From: Desulfacinum infernum DSM 9756
GTDB lineage: Bacteria > Desulfobacterota > Syntrophobacteria > Syntrophobacterales > DSM-9756
Direction of reading: 5' to 3'
DNA: 64,000 nucleotides
Assembly: GCF_900129305.1 (NCBI RefSeq)
Contig: NZ_FQVB01000022.1
Span: 16,631-80,630 of the forward strand
The notes under the pieces were generated by a model. That model made no database searches. It was not told where the DNA came from and worked only from the letters and a program-made list of their open reading frames with translations. Each line of letters starts with the position of its first letter. Position 1 is the stretch's first letter. The position numbers and the translations under genes were made by a program. Below are positions 1 through 8,869 of this stretch, in pieces.

Positions 1-7
1 GCAAACC

Positions 8-1243
8 CTATTTCTTGGCGGCGGCGTCGCCGGTGGCGGCACCGTGCAGCTTGATCTCCACCTTCTCTTCCAGCCCGGCGTAGTATTCCTGGAGGATCTT
101 GACCACCTCGGGACGGGAGAAGTGCGGATCCAGCTCGCCGCCTTCGCTCAAGGTCTTTCGGACCATGGTTCCGGAAAGGATGAGCCGGTCTTCTTTGCCG
201 TGCGGGCAGGTGCGCATGGAGGCCATGCCGTCGCACTTGAAGCACCAGAAGGTCCAGTCGATCTTGAGCGGCTTGGTGACCAGGGCGTCTTCAGGGATCT
301 CGTCGAAGATCTTCTGGGCGTCGAACGGGCCGTAGTAGTCGCCCACACCGGCGTGGTCGCGGCCCACGATGAGGTGGCTGCAGCCGTAGTTTTGACGGAA
401 AACGGCATGGAGAAGCGCTTCGCGGGGACCGGCATAGCGCATTTCCGCAGGATAACCGCCCACCACCACGGTGTCCTTCACGAAGTAGTTGTCCACCAGG
501 GCGCCGATGGCCTTCTTGCGCACATCCGCCGGAATGTCGCCGGGTTTCAGTTTGCCCAGCAGCTGGTGGATGTAGACGCCGTCCATCACCTCCACGGCAA
601 TCTTGCAGAGATATTCGTGGCTGCGGTGCATGGGGTTGCGGGTCTGGAAGGCCGCCACCCGGGACCAACCCTTGGCGTCGAAAATGGCGCGGGCTTCCGC
701 CGGCTTCTGGTAGGTGCCGGCGAAGACTTCGGGATAGAAGGATTCGCTGATGACCTTCACCGGACCGGCCAGGTTGATCTCCTTCTGGGCCATGACCTTG
801 GCCACCCCGGGATGGCCTTCGGCGTCCGTGGTCCAGAAGACCGACTTGCACTCGTGTTCCTTGTCGATGGTGTACTTTTCCGTGACCTTCATGGTGCCGA
901 GGATCTGATCGTTTTCCTCGTCCCAAAGGGCCACTTCTTCGTTGGGACCGATGCTGTCGGCCAGGGCCTTATCGGCGGAAAGGGTGATGGGAATGGGCCA
1001 GAAGGTGCCGTCGGCCATCTTGTACTCATCACAGACGCCCTTCCAGTCGTCGTAGCCCATGAAGCCTTCCAGGGGCGTAAAGGCGCCGATGCCCAGCATC
1101 ACCAGGTCCGAGGCCTCGCGGCTGGTCATGGGAACCTTTTTCAAGGTCTTGGCCTTTTCGATTTCGGCCTTGAGCTCGTCGCCTTCCAGCAGGAGCGGTT
1201 TGAGCTTTCTTTCTTTTCCATGGGGAGGAACCAGTTTGGACAT
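8..1243 (-). CDS. sat: Sulfate adenylyltransferase (ATP sulfurylase)
   Basis: This cytoplasmic enzyme activates sulfate: ATP + sulfate gives APS + PPi, the entry step of dissimilatory sulfate reduction. The 411-residue protein has the nucleotide-binding [11 protein letters not shown] motif near residues 200-210 and GRDHAG near 294-299. Cys334, Cys337, Cys346 and His348 match the zinc site of bacterial and archaeal homo-oligomeric Sat. No APS-kinase domain is fused. The ATG at 1243 is chosen because AGGAG precedes it; an in-frame upstream extension would run through the promoter. Transcription starts from a strong promoter with a Rex-like operator (1305-1354). The gene runs off the left edge, so aprBA or qmo neighbours cannot be checked. 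Confidence 0.97.
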   Translation of the reverse strand: MSKLVPPHGKERKLKPLLLEGDELKAEIEKAKTLKKVPMTSREASDLVMLGIGAFTPLEGFMGYDDWKGVCDEYKMADGTFWPIPITLSADKALADSIGPNEEVALWDEENDQILGTMKVTEKYTIDKEHECKSVFWTTDAEGHPGVAKVMAQKEINLAGPVKVISESFYPEVFAGTYQKPAEARAIFDAKGWSRVAAFQTRNPMHRSHEYLCKIAVEVMDGVYIHQLLGKLKPGDIPADVRKKAIGALVDNYFVKDTVVVGGYPAEMRYAGPREALLHAVFRQNYGCSHLIVGRDHAGVGDYYGPFDAQKIFDEIPEDALVTKPLKIDWTFWCFKCDGMASMRTCPHGKEDRLILSGTMVRKTLSEGGELDPHFSRPEVVKILQEYYAGLEEKVEIKLHGAATGDAAAKK

Positions 1244-1304
1244 GACCTTTTCTCCTCTTTCATTGTTGGGTATTTGAACCATCCGCAAGAGGCGGCACTC
1301 CAGC

Positions 1305-1322
1305 TTGTGCAATCTGTAGCAA
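1305..1322 (-). promoter_or_regulatory. Candidate Rex operator upstream of sat
   Basis: On the minus strand the 18-mer TTGCTACAGATTGCACAA resembles the Rex palindrome TTGTG-N8-CACAA. The right half is perfect and the left half has two mismatches. It begins four bases after the -10 box, so it covers the likely transcription start, as expected for a repressor site. rex itself is encoded at 21916-22548. Confidence 0.55.
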
Positions 1323-1326
1323 GGTG

Positions 1327-1354
1327 ATTATAGGGAAGGGCCACCCCTTGTCAA
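1327..1354 (-). promoter_or_regulatory. sat promoter (sigma-70 type)
   Basis: On the minus strand a perfect TTGACA (-35, 1349-1354) and a perfect TATAAT (-10, 1327-1332) are separated by 16 bases. The -10 lies about 84 bases before the sat ATG. This is the strongest promoter match I see in the window. Confidence 0.8.
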
Positions 1355-1432
1355 GTGAAAATGTACGCAAGTGCACGCGCTTCACGACACTTACGTACCG
1401 CGCATCCCATGGGAAAAAGACGGCTCCGCGCC

Positions 1433-1615
1433 CTAGGCTTTGGCCCCTTCCAGCGCGCCCTTCAGGCGATCGCGCTCCTTTTTTGCTTCGGCCAGATCCC
1501 TTTCCAAGGCGATCCTCGCCGGGTCCTCGGGGGAAAGCTCTGCGATCTTTTTCTCAAGCTCCTCCACGCGCCGAATGCTTTGGTAAAGCTCGGCGGCCAG
1601 TGCCCTCAGAGTCAT
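1433..1615 (-). CDS. Small coiled-coil protein, unknown function
   Basis: A 60-residue, highly charged and probably wholly helical protein with a heptad-like Leu/Ile pattern and many Glu/Lys/Arg, predicting a coiled coil. There is no signal peptide or membrane segment and I do not recognise a family. A GAGGAT sequence precedes the ATG at 1615, a moderate ribosome site. It is oriented like sat but lies upstream of the sat promoter, so it is probably transcribed separately. The composition looks like a real small protein; expression is not shown. Confidence 0.5.
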   Translation of the reverse strand: MTLRALAAELYQSIRRVEELEKKIAELSPEDPARIALERDLAEAKKERDRLKGALEGAKA

Positions 1616-1845
1616 CGTTCATCCTCGGTGTGTGGGGAAATCGGTTCTCGCTCCCAAGCGGAGCTGAAGCATTTTGTGGATTCATACACCAAAGGGGCAA
1701 GAAAGTCAGCCCCTTTCGTGAAAAAGATGTCGATCACACGCCGTGTTTCGACAGGACGCCGGCGAATCCCAAAAGAGCTTTCTGTCCAGGAGGGCGACAA
1801 AGCCGCGGGGCGGGGCCTCCTTCTTCAAGGGGACTGGCACCCCTG

Positions 1846-2910
1846 CTAGCCTCGGCCCGCCAGATAGGTCTCGTAGGCCGACAGGAACTTTTCCACGACG
1901 GCCGGCGGCAGACGGAGTCGGTAGCCATCGGAAGGGATTTTGGCTTTTCTCAGGGCGGGATTGAGACGTCGGAGGTCTTTCGACGGGATGCCGCTCCATT
2001 TGGCCACCTGGCCGAGGCTGAGCGGTTGTTGCACCCATACGGTGGTGAAGGCCCACACGGGCAGGAAGCGGGGCCGATCGAAGCCGTAGCGGTCCAAGTC
2101 CCGGCAGATGTGAACAGCGGCCATGATTTTGGGCACATAGAAACGGGTCTGCTTGGGCAGGGCCCGCCTTTCCCGAAGCTCCCAAAAGTCATAGGTCCCG
2201 TGGCGGCGAATGGCGCGGCGTACTGTTCCGGCTCCTGCATTGTAGGCTGCCAGGGCCAGCTCCCAGGAGCCGAACCTGTCGTACAGTTTTCGCAAATAGA
2301 CGGCGGCGGCCTGCGTGGACCGGAGAGGATCCAGCCGCTCGTCCACATACGCGTCCACGCGCAGTCCCAGGGACCGGGCGGTGGCCGGCATGAGCTGCCA
2401 GAAGCCGGCGGCACCCGCCGAGGAGCGGGCCTTGCCCTTGAAGTGACTTTCCACGAGAACCACGTAAACCAGCTCGGTGGGTACGCCCATTACATCCAGG
2501 ATCTCCGCCATCAAGGGCAGGTAAGGCCAAGCTCGATCCAGGGATTCCTGGAATCCTTTTTTCCATTTTCCGGTAAAATAACCCACATACCGTTCCACCA
2601 GGGGGTGGTCGGGCACCTGAAAGCCGCGCCGGCCCAGCAGGGTTTCCTCGGGAACGGGGACGGCCTTGGCGGAGGGAAGATTCTTGTGAAGGGGGACTGC
2701 CGCCATCCGGAGCGGGGCACTCTCTTTGTACGGAGAGCCGATGAATGGGGAGGGCATCAGAAGGATGGGGCCTTCCTGAGTACCCGCCCACGCAAAATTC
2801 GCTCCCGACCCGAGAAGCAAAGTCACCACCAGGATCGCGACGCCCATTTTCGGTGTGGCGGCAGCCTTTTCCGCTGTACCCTTGCGGTGGTACCGCAGAT
2901 GGAGCGCCAT
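1846..2910 (-). CDS. MltD-like lytic transglycosylase with C-terminal LysM-like region
   Basis: A periplasmic or membrane-anchored murein hydrolase that cleaves MurNAc-GlcNAc bonds to 1,6-anhydro products. It has 354 residues. A hydrophobic signal segment at about 22-42 ends in AWA. The SLT domain covers about 130-270, with the catalytic Glu154 in the VLVESHF motif, followed by GAAGFWQLMPATAR and the AAYNAGAGTV motif typical of family 1D enzymes. A single LysM-like region sits near the C terminus (about 290-345). The ATG at 2910 has AAGGAG upstream; an upstream in-frame start lacks this. MltD usually has more LysM repeats, so this is a shorter relative. Confidence 0.88.
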   Translation of the reverse strand: MALHLRYHRKGTAEKAAATPKMGVAILVVTLLLGSGANFAWAGTQEGPILLMPSPFIGSPYKESAPLRMAAVPLHKNLPSAKAVPVPEETLLGRRGFQVPDHPLVERYVGYFTGKWKKGFQESLDRAWPYLPLMAEILDVMGVPTELVYVVLVESHFKGKARSSAGAAGFWQLMPATARSLGLRVDAYVDERLDPLRSTQAAAVYLRKLYDRFGSWELALAAYNAGAGTVRRAIRRHGTYDFWELRERRALPKQTRFYVPKIMAAVHICRDLDRYGFDRPRFLPVWAFTTVWVQQPLSLGQVAKWSGIPSKDLRRLNPALRKAKIPSDGYRLRLPPAVVEKFLSAYETYLAGRG

Positions 2911-3244
2911 GGTTTCTCCTTGATCTTGCTTAATTTCTTGGGAAAACCGCCCCGAGGGCGGCTTGCCCATTTTCTCCGCGCTCTATTAGCAGCCGACTGC
3001 CGGGACTGACAAATGCCGTTTCGAGCCGTCTTGGATTGTTTTCAATCATTTTTAGAAGAAGGGCGGTTTTACCGCGATGGTTGTCATCGGCTTTCAATAC
3101 AAAGGAACTGGGGCCGCAGGTGGGATTCCCGGCAGGACGGCCGGCTTAGAATTCTTCATCTTTCCGCCTCATCCCTTTAGCATACGGGATAGGACGGAAT
3201 CGGTCGCTCCGAGCCGAAGAAAGGATGCGCCATAGGGAGGAGGC
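2911..3244. other. Intergenic region between divergent genes
   Basis: 334 bases between the transglycosylase (-) and a membrane protein (+). It contains a short inverted repeat, GATTG-tttt-CAATC, at 3034-3047 followed by a T-run. I see no confident promoter, RNA gene or coding frame. Confidence 0.4.
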
Positions 3245-4228
3245 ATGAAAAGGAAAGGAATCGACCCTGTTCGGGGAAAAAGGGACGGCCTGCTTTGGGG
3301 GTGGACGGCTTTTTGTGTGGCTGTGTTCTCCTGGGCCACCTGGGGACTCGCTCGGGAAGATCCCTTTATAAAGACCTGGTACTACTGTCTCGCCTGGTGG
3401 CCCTACATCCTGGCTTCGGAAGCCCTGCTTCGATGCACCGGCGGCCGCTCCCGGCTCTTTGAAAGGCCCGGCGAGTTCCTGGCTCTTCTCCCGCTTTCCG
3501 TCTCCCTTTGGGTTTTGTTCGAGGCGGCCAATTTTCGCTTGGAAAACTGGCATTATGTGGGACTTCCCGCGTCGCGGCTCACGCGCTGGTGGGGCTACTG
3601 GATTGCCTACGCCACAGTGCTGCCGGGACTTTTCGTGACCGCCCGCATGCTGGAGCATTGGGGAGGCCAGCGTTGGATCCCCCGTTGGAAGTTCGTTCCC
3701 AAAGGGTGGACGTTGCGTCGGGCCAGGGAACTTCAGGCGCTGGGCCTTTTGTGTGTTTTGGCCTCTTTGATTCTGCCCCGCTTTGCCTTTCCACTGATAT
3801 GGATCGGATTCTTTCTACTGTTGGATCCTCTGAACGCACACCTTGGCGGACGATCCCTCCTGCAAGAATGGGAGAATGGCGACTACGGGAAGACATTCCT
3901 CATCCTGGCCGCCGGCCTGATCTGCGGCCTCCTGTGGGAACTTTGGAATTACTGGGCGGGTTCCAAGTGGGTCTATACGGTTCCTTGGGTGGGGCAGGTG
4001 AAACTTTTCGAGATGCCCGTCCTGGGCTTTCTCGGCTTTCCGCCGTTTGCCCTGGAGTGCTTCGCCATGGTGGAATCCGTACGCCTTGGGTGGTTGCGCC
4101 TCCAGGACCGGTTTCCGCCCTCGGCTCGCAGACTCCTTCTCCTGAGTGCGTTCCTGCTGAGCCTCGTTTGGGATTTCCTCGTTTTTGTGGGGATTGACCG
4201 TTTCACCGTCAGGAGCTGGACGCCTTGA
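3245..4228 (+). CDS. Polytopic membrane protein, unknown function
   Basis: A 327-residue integral membrane protein, rich in Trp and Phe, with about eight hydrophobic segments (near residues 15-37, 45-62, 78-95, 112-135, 160-178, 180-200, 215-235 and 290-312). I see no catalytic motif, nucleotide-binding site or transporter signature and do not recognise the family. A strong AGGGAGGAGG sits directly before the ATG. It lies 72 bases upstream of rimO on the same strand and may be co-transcribed with it, but that says little about function. Confidence 0.75.
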   Translation: MKRKGIDPVRGKRDGLLWGWTAFCVAVFSWATWGLAREDPFIKTWYYCLAWWPYILASEALLRCTGGRSRLFERPGEFLALLPLSVSLWVLFEAANFRLENWHYVGLPASRLTRWWGYWIAYATVLPGLFVTARMLEHWGGQRWIPRWKFVPKGWTLRRARELQALGLLCVLASLILPRFAFPLIWIGFFLLLDPLNAHLGGRSLLQEWENGDYGKTFLILAAGLICGLLWELWNYWAGSKWVYTVPWVGQVKLFEMPVLGFLGFPPFALECFAMVESVRLGWLRLQDRFPPSARRLLLLSAFLLSLVWDFLVFVGIDRFTVRSWTP

Positions 4229-4300
4229 CCGGGATCGAGGGATCCTTTATGGTTCGGCGCTCCCTTGCGGGGGAATTCGAACGAGCGGAGGAAGACCGGC

Positions 4301-5665
4301 ATGACGAAAAGGGCTTTCAAGGGGACGGAAGCACCCGGTCCGGCGGTGCTGATCAGCCTGGGGTGCGCCAAGAACCTGGTGGACAGTGAAATTCTGGCGG
4401 CACAGATCCAATCCCTGGGCTATCCCCTGACGGAGGCGGCCGAGGAGGCCGAGCTCATCGTGGTCAATACCTGCGGCTTCCTGGAAAGTGCAGTCCAGGA
4501 GGCCGTGGAGCACATCCTGGATCTGGCCCGGTTGAAGGAAGAGGGAGGGTGCCGGCATCTGGTGGCCGTGGGCTGCATGGTGCAACGCTATGGGAGGAAG
4601 CTCCCGGACCTGTTGCCCGAAGTGGACCTTTTTCTGGGAACATCCCAATATCATCGGTTTGCCGAAATCTTCCGGCGGTTCCTGGAAGGATCCTCGCCCA
4701 AGGTGTTCTTGGAGCGCCCCACCTATCTTCTGGATGCCCGAATGCCCCGGCTTCGCTCCACCGCACCCCACACGGCCTATATGAAGATCGCCGAAGGATG
4801 CAGCAATCGCTGCTCCTTTTGCATCATTCCCAAATTGCGAGGGCCTTACCGCAGTCGGACTGTGGAGGATGTGGCGCGGGAGGCCCGCGAGCTGGCGGAC
4901 GAAGGAGTGGTGGAGATCAATCTGATTGCCCAGGATACCACCGCGTTCGGCAGCGACCGGGGCGAGGTCGGGGCTCTGATTCGGCTTTTGGAGGCCTTGG
5001 AAGCGGTGGACGGATTGCGCTGGGTGCGCCTCCTCTACGCCTACCCCCACCGCATCCACGAGGATCTGTTGAAGGCCATGGCGGCCGGCCACAAGGTGGT
5101 CCCCTACCTGGACATTCCTTTTCAGCACTCGGTGCCGCGGATCCTGCAGGCCATGCATCGCGTGGACCTGGGCCGGCGTCCCGAAGAAATCGTGGAACGC
5201 ATCCGGAAGCATCTCCCCCAAGCAGCGCTTCGCACCTCCCTCATGGTGGGCTTTCCGGGGGAAACGGAAAACGACTTCCGGGCCCTTTGCCGTTTTGTTC
5301 GGGACACGGAATTCGACCATGTGGGAGTCTTCGCCTTTTCCCCGGAAAAGGGGTGCGGGGCGGCTTCCCACCCGGACCAGGTGCCCGATCCCATAAAAGA
5401 GGCAAGAAAAGAGGCCCTGATGGCGATCCAGCAGGAGGTGTCGCGAAGGAAGCTGGCGGCCCTGGTGGGACGCCGGTTGCCCGTCCTGGTGGAAGGGCCG
5501 CACCCGGAGACGAACCTTCTGGCGGTGGGGCGTCTGCCCACCCAGGCGCCCGAGGTGGACGGGCAGGTGATCATCACGGAAGGGGAGGCGACGGTGGGGC
5601 AAATCGTTTCCGCCGAGATCGTGCGTTCCCACGACTACGACCTGGAGGCCCGTTTGGTCCCCTAA
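4301..5665 (+). CDS. rimO: Ribosomal protein S12 methylthiotransferase RimO
   Basis: A radical-SAM methylthiotransferase that adds a methylthio group to the conserved Asp of ribosomal protein S12. In the 454-residue protein the N-terminal UPF0004 domain (about 10-130) opens with SLGCAKNLVDSE and supplies cysteines for the second [4Fe-4S] cluster (SLGCAKN, NTCGFLE, AVGCMVQ). The radical-SAM cysteines are Cys167, Cys171 and Cys174 (CSNRCSFC). LIAQDTT and WVRLLYAYP favour RimO over MiaB. A C-terminal TRAM domain binds RNA or the target. The ATG at 4301 follows GGAGGAAG; an earlier TTG is unlikely. The TAA abuts a MITE-like element. Confidence 0.94.
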   Translation: MTKRAFKGTEAPGPAVLISLGCAKNLVDSEILAAQIQSLGYPLTEAAEEAELIVVNTCGFLESAVQEAVEHILDLARLKEEGGCRHLVAVGCMVQRYGRKLPDLLPEVDLFLGTSQYHRFAEIFRRFLEGSSPKVFLERPTYLLDARMPRLRSTAPHTAYMKIAEGCSNRCSFCIIPKLRGPYRSRTVEDVAREARELADEGVVEINLIAQDTTAFGSDRGEVGALIRLLEALEAVDGLRWVRLLYAYPHRIHEDLLKAMAAGHKVVPYLDIPFQHSVPRILQAMHRVDLGRRPEEIVERIRKHLPQAALRTSLMVGFPGETENDFRALCRFVRDTEFDHVGVFAFSPEKGCGAASHPDQVPDPIKEARKEALMAIQQEVSRRKLAALVGRRLPVLVEGPHPETNLLAVGRLPTQAPEVDGQVIITEGEATVGQIVSAEIVRSHDYDLEARLVP

Positions 5666-5805
5666 GAGCTTGTCCGAGAACTCCGTAAAGCGTCACTCCC
5701 GCGCAAGCAGGAGTCCATAGGTTCCCAAGAATCCTGGATCCCCGCCTTCGCGGGGATGACGGATGGGCGTTGAACCAGGTAAATTTGCCGTTGTCAGACA
5801 AGCTC
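5666..5805. mobile_element. MITE-like element with 16-bp terminal inverted repeats
   Basis: A 140-base non-coding element starting on the base after the rimO stop codon. Left end GAGCTTGTCCGAGAAC (5666-5681) and the reverse complement of the right end, GAGCTTGTCTGACAAC (5790-5805), match at 14 of 16 positions. Inside is a palindrome built on CCCCGCCTTCGCGGGGATGACGG (split here as CCCCGC/GCGGGG arms around 5740-5762). It encodes no transposase. A related end-like sequence, GCTGTCCGAGAAAGTC, follows at about 5814. Confidence 0.6.
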
Positions 5806-6190
5806 CCAGGAGGCTGTCCGAGAAAGTCGCGGATGATCTCTTTTCTCGTAGCGCAGCCCTTTAGGGCTGCGGAGGAACCCCCGAACGTTGCATGGGCCAT
5901 CGCGCATTTCCTGTCACTTCAAGCAGTTGCTATGGCCCTTTCCGCGGGGCTGAAGCCCCACAGCTGCGAAAGATGTCAGATCCATTAAAGACGGCTGCTC
6001 AAAAACGCATTGACCTTCTGCCAGTGGCTCCAGGTTGAGTCCCGTCCGGCCAAACTCTTTGACACGTCTGCCTTTTTTCGATATGAACCGGAGCGTCTGC
6101 TGGAAAGCGAAAGCGGCTGGAACCGGGAGGTGATACCGGTTCGGGCCCCTAGAGGTTTGGAGGCTCCGTCTTCTTGTCGGGAAAGCGAAC
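5806..6190. repeat. Repeat-rich intergenic region with two palindromic units
   Basis: 385 bases before the prenyl synthase gene. A hairpin of the form GCAGCCC-ttta-GGGCTGC lies at about 5861-5880. A second unit, CCGCGGGGCTGAAGCCCCA, lies at about 5942-5960 and is related to copies near 32698 and 46905. No credible gene; short frames here are repeat-derived. Confidence 0.6.
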
Positions 6191-7216
6191 GTGATCGGAA
6201 ACCCATCCCCCGCCCCTGCCGATGCCCTCAGCGCCGAGGCCCTCAAGGCCCGCATCTACGGAAACATTCGTTCGGACCTGGAAAGAATCGAAACGGCTCT
6301 TCAGCGCCATCTCAGTTCCTCCGTGCCGCTGGTGGAGGTGGTGGGGCGCTACATCGTCAACAGCGGGGGAAAGCGTCTGCGGCCGCTTCTCATGATCCTG
6401 TCCGCGCGGCTCTGCGGCTACCAGGGAACCGAAGAGGTGGATCTGGCGGTCGCTTTCGAGTTGCTCCATGCCGCCACGCTCCTCCATGACGATGTGGTGG
6501 ACAATGCCGAGATTCGCCGCCAACAGCCCGCCGCCAACACCCTCTGGGGAAACCCGGCGGTGGTGCTCATCGGAGACTTTCTCTATTCCCAGGCCATCCG
6601 AACGACCGTCCGTTACGGGGATCTGCGCATACTGGAAGTTTTCTCGGCCACCACCACCCGCATTGCGGAGGGCGAGGTCTTGCAGCTCATCCACTCGGAC
6701 GACCTGGAAACGGACGAGGCCGCCTACATGGAGGTGATCACCCGAAAGACAGCGGACCTCATGACCGCCGCGTGCCGGATCGGCGCCATCTACGCCGGGG
6801 CCGGACCCGAGGAGGAAACGGCTCTGCGGGACTTCGGGCACAATCTGGGCATCGCCTTTCAGCTGACGGACGATGCGCTGGACTATGTGGGCACTGTGGG
6901 TGAGCTGGGAAAGCCGGTGGGAAACGATTTGCAGGAAGGCAAGGCCACCCTGCCGCTCATCCACGCCCTGACCAAGGCCGACGAAGGCCAGCGCGACCTC
7001 ATCCGCAGGATCTTTCTGTCCGAGACGGCCATCCGAAAAGAGCAGATCGAAGCGGTTCAGAGACTGGTGCTGGATTTGGGGGGCGTGGACTACACCTTCC
7101 AGCGGGCCGCCGGGCATCTGGAACGAGCCCGGGAAAGCCTGGAGATTTTCGCCGACGGTCCTGCCAAATCCACGCTCCTGGACATCACCGACTATGTTCT
7201 GTGCCGCCGCTCCTGA
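6191..7216 (+). CDS. Long-chain polyprenyl diphosphate synthase (IspB/octaprenyl type)
   Basis: A trans-prenyltransferase extending farnesyl diphosphate with isopentenyl diphosphate, providing the side chain of menaquinone. In the 341-residue protein GGKRLRP (59-65) is followed by the first Asp-rich motif, LLHDDVVD (to Asp104), and the second, QLTDDALDY (about 224-232). Residues two and five before the first motif are small or polar, consistent with a long product, but chain length cannot be read reliably. The start used is GTG at 6191 with only a weak GGGAAAG-like ribosome site, so the N terminus is uncertain. It leads a run into tetrapyrrole genes. Confidence 0.88.
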   Translation: MIGNPSPAPADALSAEALKARIYGNIRSDLERIETALQRHLSSSVPLVEVVGRYIVNSGGKRLRPLLMILSARLCGYQGTEEVDLAVAFELLHAATLLHDDVVDNAEIRRQQPAANTLWGNPAVVLIGDFLYSQAIRTTVRYGDLRILEVFSATTTRIAEGEVLQLIHSDDLETDEAAYMEVITRKTADLMTAACRIGAIYAGAGPEEETALRDFGHNLGIAFQLTDDALDYVGTVGELGKPVGNDLQEGKATLPLIHALTKADEGQRDLIRRIFLSETAIRKEQIEAVQRLVLDLGGVDYTFQRAAGHLERARESLEIFADGPAKSTLLDITDYVLCRRS

Positions 7217-7337
7217 GGGACCTTCGGCGGCCGTTCCCGTCCTTGTCTCCTCTTTCACGTCGTGATAAAGGTTGCCACGATCTGTGCCGATAACCTCGCC
7301 CGGCGCGCGGGGTTTTCTTTGCGAAAGGAAGAGGCGC

Positions 7338-8054
7338 GTGGCGGACCCTTTTCTGCACGAGGATTTCACGACCTACTGCCCTTTGTTCTTGTCCCTGAAG
7401 GACCGGCGTTGCCTGGTGATCGGCGGCGGGACGGTGGCGGAGCGGAAGGCCCGTCGACTGCTGGAGCACGGGGCCTGCGTGGAGGTGGTGGCCCAACGTC
7501 TCAATGCCTGGTGGAGGGAGCAGGCCTCCCGGGGAAAGGTGCACTGGATCGCCACCGGCTACGAGCCCCATCAGCTGGAGGGAGCGGCCCTGGTTTTCGC
7601 CGCCACCAGCGACCGCGCCTTGAATCGCCGGGTGGCTGAAGATGCCCGGAGCCGGGGGGTATGGTGCAACATGGCCTCCGACCCCCGGTGGGGGTCCTGC
7701 CTGGTGCCGGCCTCCTTCCGGCGGGGGCCGCTGACCGTCGCGGTGAGCACGGCCGGCCTGAGCCCCGCCGTGGCCCGGTTGGTCCGGGAAAGGCTGGAAA
7801 GGGAATTCGGGCCGGAATGGGAGGTCTATCTGCACTTTCTCGGGAGGCTGCGGCGGGCGGTCCAGGCGCGCAGCGCCGATTCCGAGCGGAACCAGGAATG
7901 GTTTCGAGCCGTGGTCCAATTGCCCATCCTGGAATGGATTCGACAAGAGCGCTTCCGGGAGATTCCGGTGGCGGTGAGCCGCGTGGGCGGCGGAGTGCTG
8001 GGGGAGCCTGAAATCGAGCGGGAATGGGAAGCGGCATGGAAAGCGTCCTTCTGA
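7338..8054 (+). CDS. Precorrin-2 dehydrogenase / sirohydrochlorin ferrochelatase-like protein
   Basis: The stand-alone N-terminal half of CysG (Met8p/SirC type), oxidising precorrin-2 to sirohydrochlorin with NAD+. It supplies siroheme precursor, relevant to dissimilatory sulfite reductase and alternative heme synthesis. In the 238-residue protein LVIGGGTVAERKA (near 25-37) is the NAD-binding Rossmann loop; VFAATSD and CNMASDP are characteristic, and the sirohydrochlorin-type dimerisation domain includes the STAGLSPA motif. No methyltransferase domain is present. The GTG at 7338 follows GGAAGAGG. Its end overlaps the next gene, suggesting translational coupling. Confidence 0.9.
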   Translation: MADPFLHEDFTTYCPLFLSLKDRRCLVIGGGTVAERKARRLLEHGACVEVVAQRLNAWWREQASRGKVHWIATGYEPHQLEGAALVFAATSDRALNRRVAEDARSRGVWCNMASDPRWGSCLVPASFRRGPLTVAVSTAGLSPAVARLVRERLEREFGPEWEVYLHFLGRLRRAVQARSADSERNQEWFRAVVQLPILEWIRQERFREIPVAVSRVGGGVLGEPEIEREWEAAWKASF

Positions 8055-8857
8055 CCCTGGCGGTGACCTTCTATTGCGTGGGGACCGTGGGGTATCTCAT
8101 CTTTCTTGTTCGGGACCGGGAGGGGGTGCACAAGGCGTCCTGGAGCGTGCTTGTGGCGGGAGCCCTGTGCCACGGGGCGGCCATCGTCCTGCGTTCCCTG
8201 GAAAAGGGGCACCTGGCGGTCACCACCAGTCCGGAGGCCCTGTCCTTTTTTGCGTGGTTCCTCGTCCTCGCCTACCTGATTCTTTCCCAGCGCTTGAGGT
8301 TGCGCATCCTGGGGAGCTTCGTCTCTCCGTTGGCGGCGGTCTTCATGTTCGGATCCACCCTGCTGCCCACCCGGTTCATCCCTTCAGGGTCCCTTTTCAA
8401 AAGCACCTGGGTGGTGGTCCACGTGGCCGCCCTTTTCGCCGCCAATGCCCTTTTCGCCGTGGCCTTCGCCGCGGCCATCATGTACCTGCTCCAGGAACGG
8501 GCCATCAAGCAAAAGCGGCTGGGGCACCTCTACGCGCGGCTGCCGTCGCTGGAACGGCTGGATCGGATCAACCACATCTGCCTGCTCATCGGGTTTCCGC
8601 TCATGACCGTCGGCCTGCTGGCCGGCTTCCTCTATGCCAGCACCGTCTGGAAGTCGCCGTGGAACTGGGACCCCAAGGAGATCTTCGCCCTCCTGACCTG
8701 GTTGATCTATGCCGTGCTGCTCCATGAACGGCTGGCCGTGGGCTGGAGGGGGCGCCGCGCCGCCTGGCTGGCCATTTTCGGATTTTCCGCCGTGCTCGTC
8801 ACCTTTCTCGGGGTGAACCTCTTTTTGGAGGGGCACCACACGATCTTTGTCGAATAA
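8036..8857 (+). CDS. CcsA/HemX-type cytochrome c assembly or heme-handling membrane protein
   Basis: An inner-membrane protein of the CcsA/ResC/HemX family, 273 residues with about eight transmembrane helices. The periplasmic tryptophan-rich signature appears as SPWNWDPKEIFAL (near 206-218), with flanking His residues in helices that could ligate heme. Its place directly before hemA matches HemX, proposed to influence glutamyl-tRNA reductase, but the WWD-like motif also allows a role in cytochrome c maturation. An alternative ATG lies at 8024; 8036 gives the usual hydrophobic start. It overlaps the upstream gene by 19 bases and is 12 bases from hemA. Confidence 0.85.
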   Translation: MESVLLTLAVTFYCVGTVGYLIFLVRDREGVHKASWSVLVAGALCHGAAIVLRSLEKGHLAVTTSPEALSFFAWFLVLAYLILSQRLRLRILGSFVSPLAAVFMFGSTLLPTRFIPSGSLFKSTWVVVHVAALFAANALFAVAFAAAIMYLLQERAIKQKRLGHLYARLPSLERLDRINHICLLIGFPLMTVGLLAGFLYASTVWKSPWNWDPKEIFALLTWLIYAVLLHERLAVGWRGRRAAWLAIFGFSAVLVTFLGVNLFLEGHHTIFVE

Positions 8858-8869
8858 GAGGTCAGCGCC

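Noticed and set aside
1612..1800. A 62-codon minus-strand frame upstream of the coiled-coil gene
   Set aside because: No ribosome site or protein-like pattern; it overlaps the start of the better small gene.
5770..6255. Short open frames across the repeat region before the prenyl synthase
   Set aside because: They translate palindromic repeats, lack ribosome sites and show no protein-like features.
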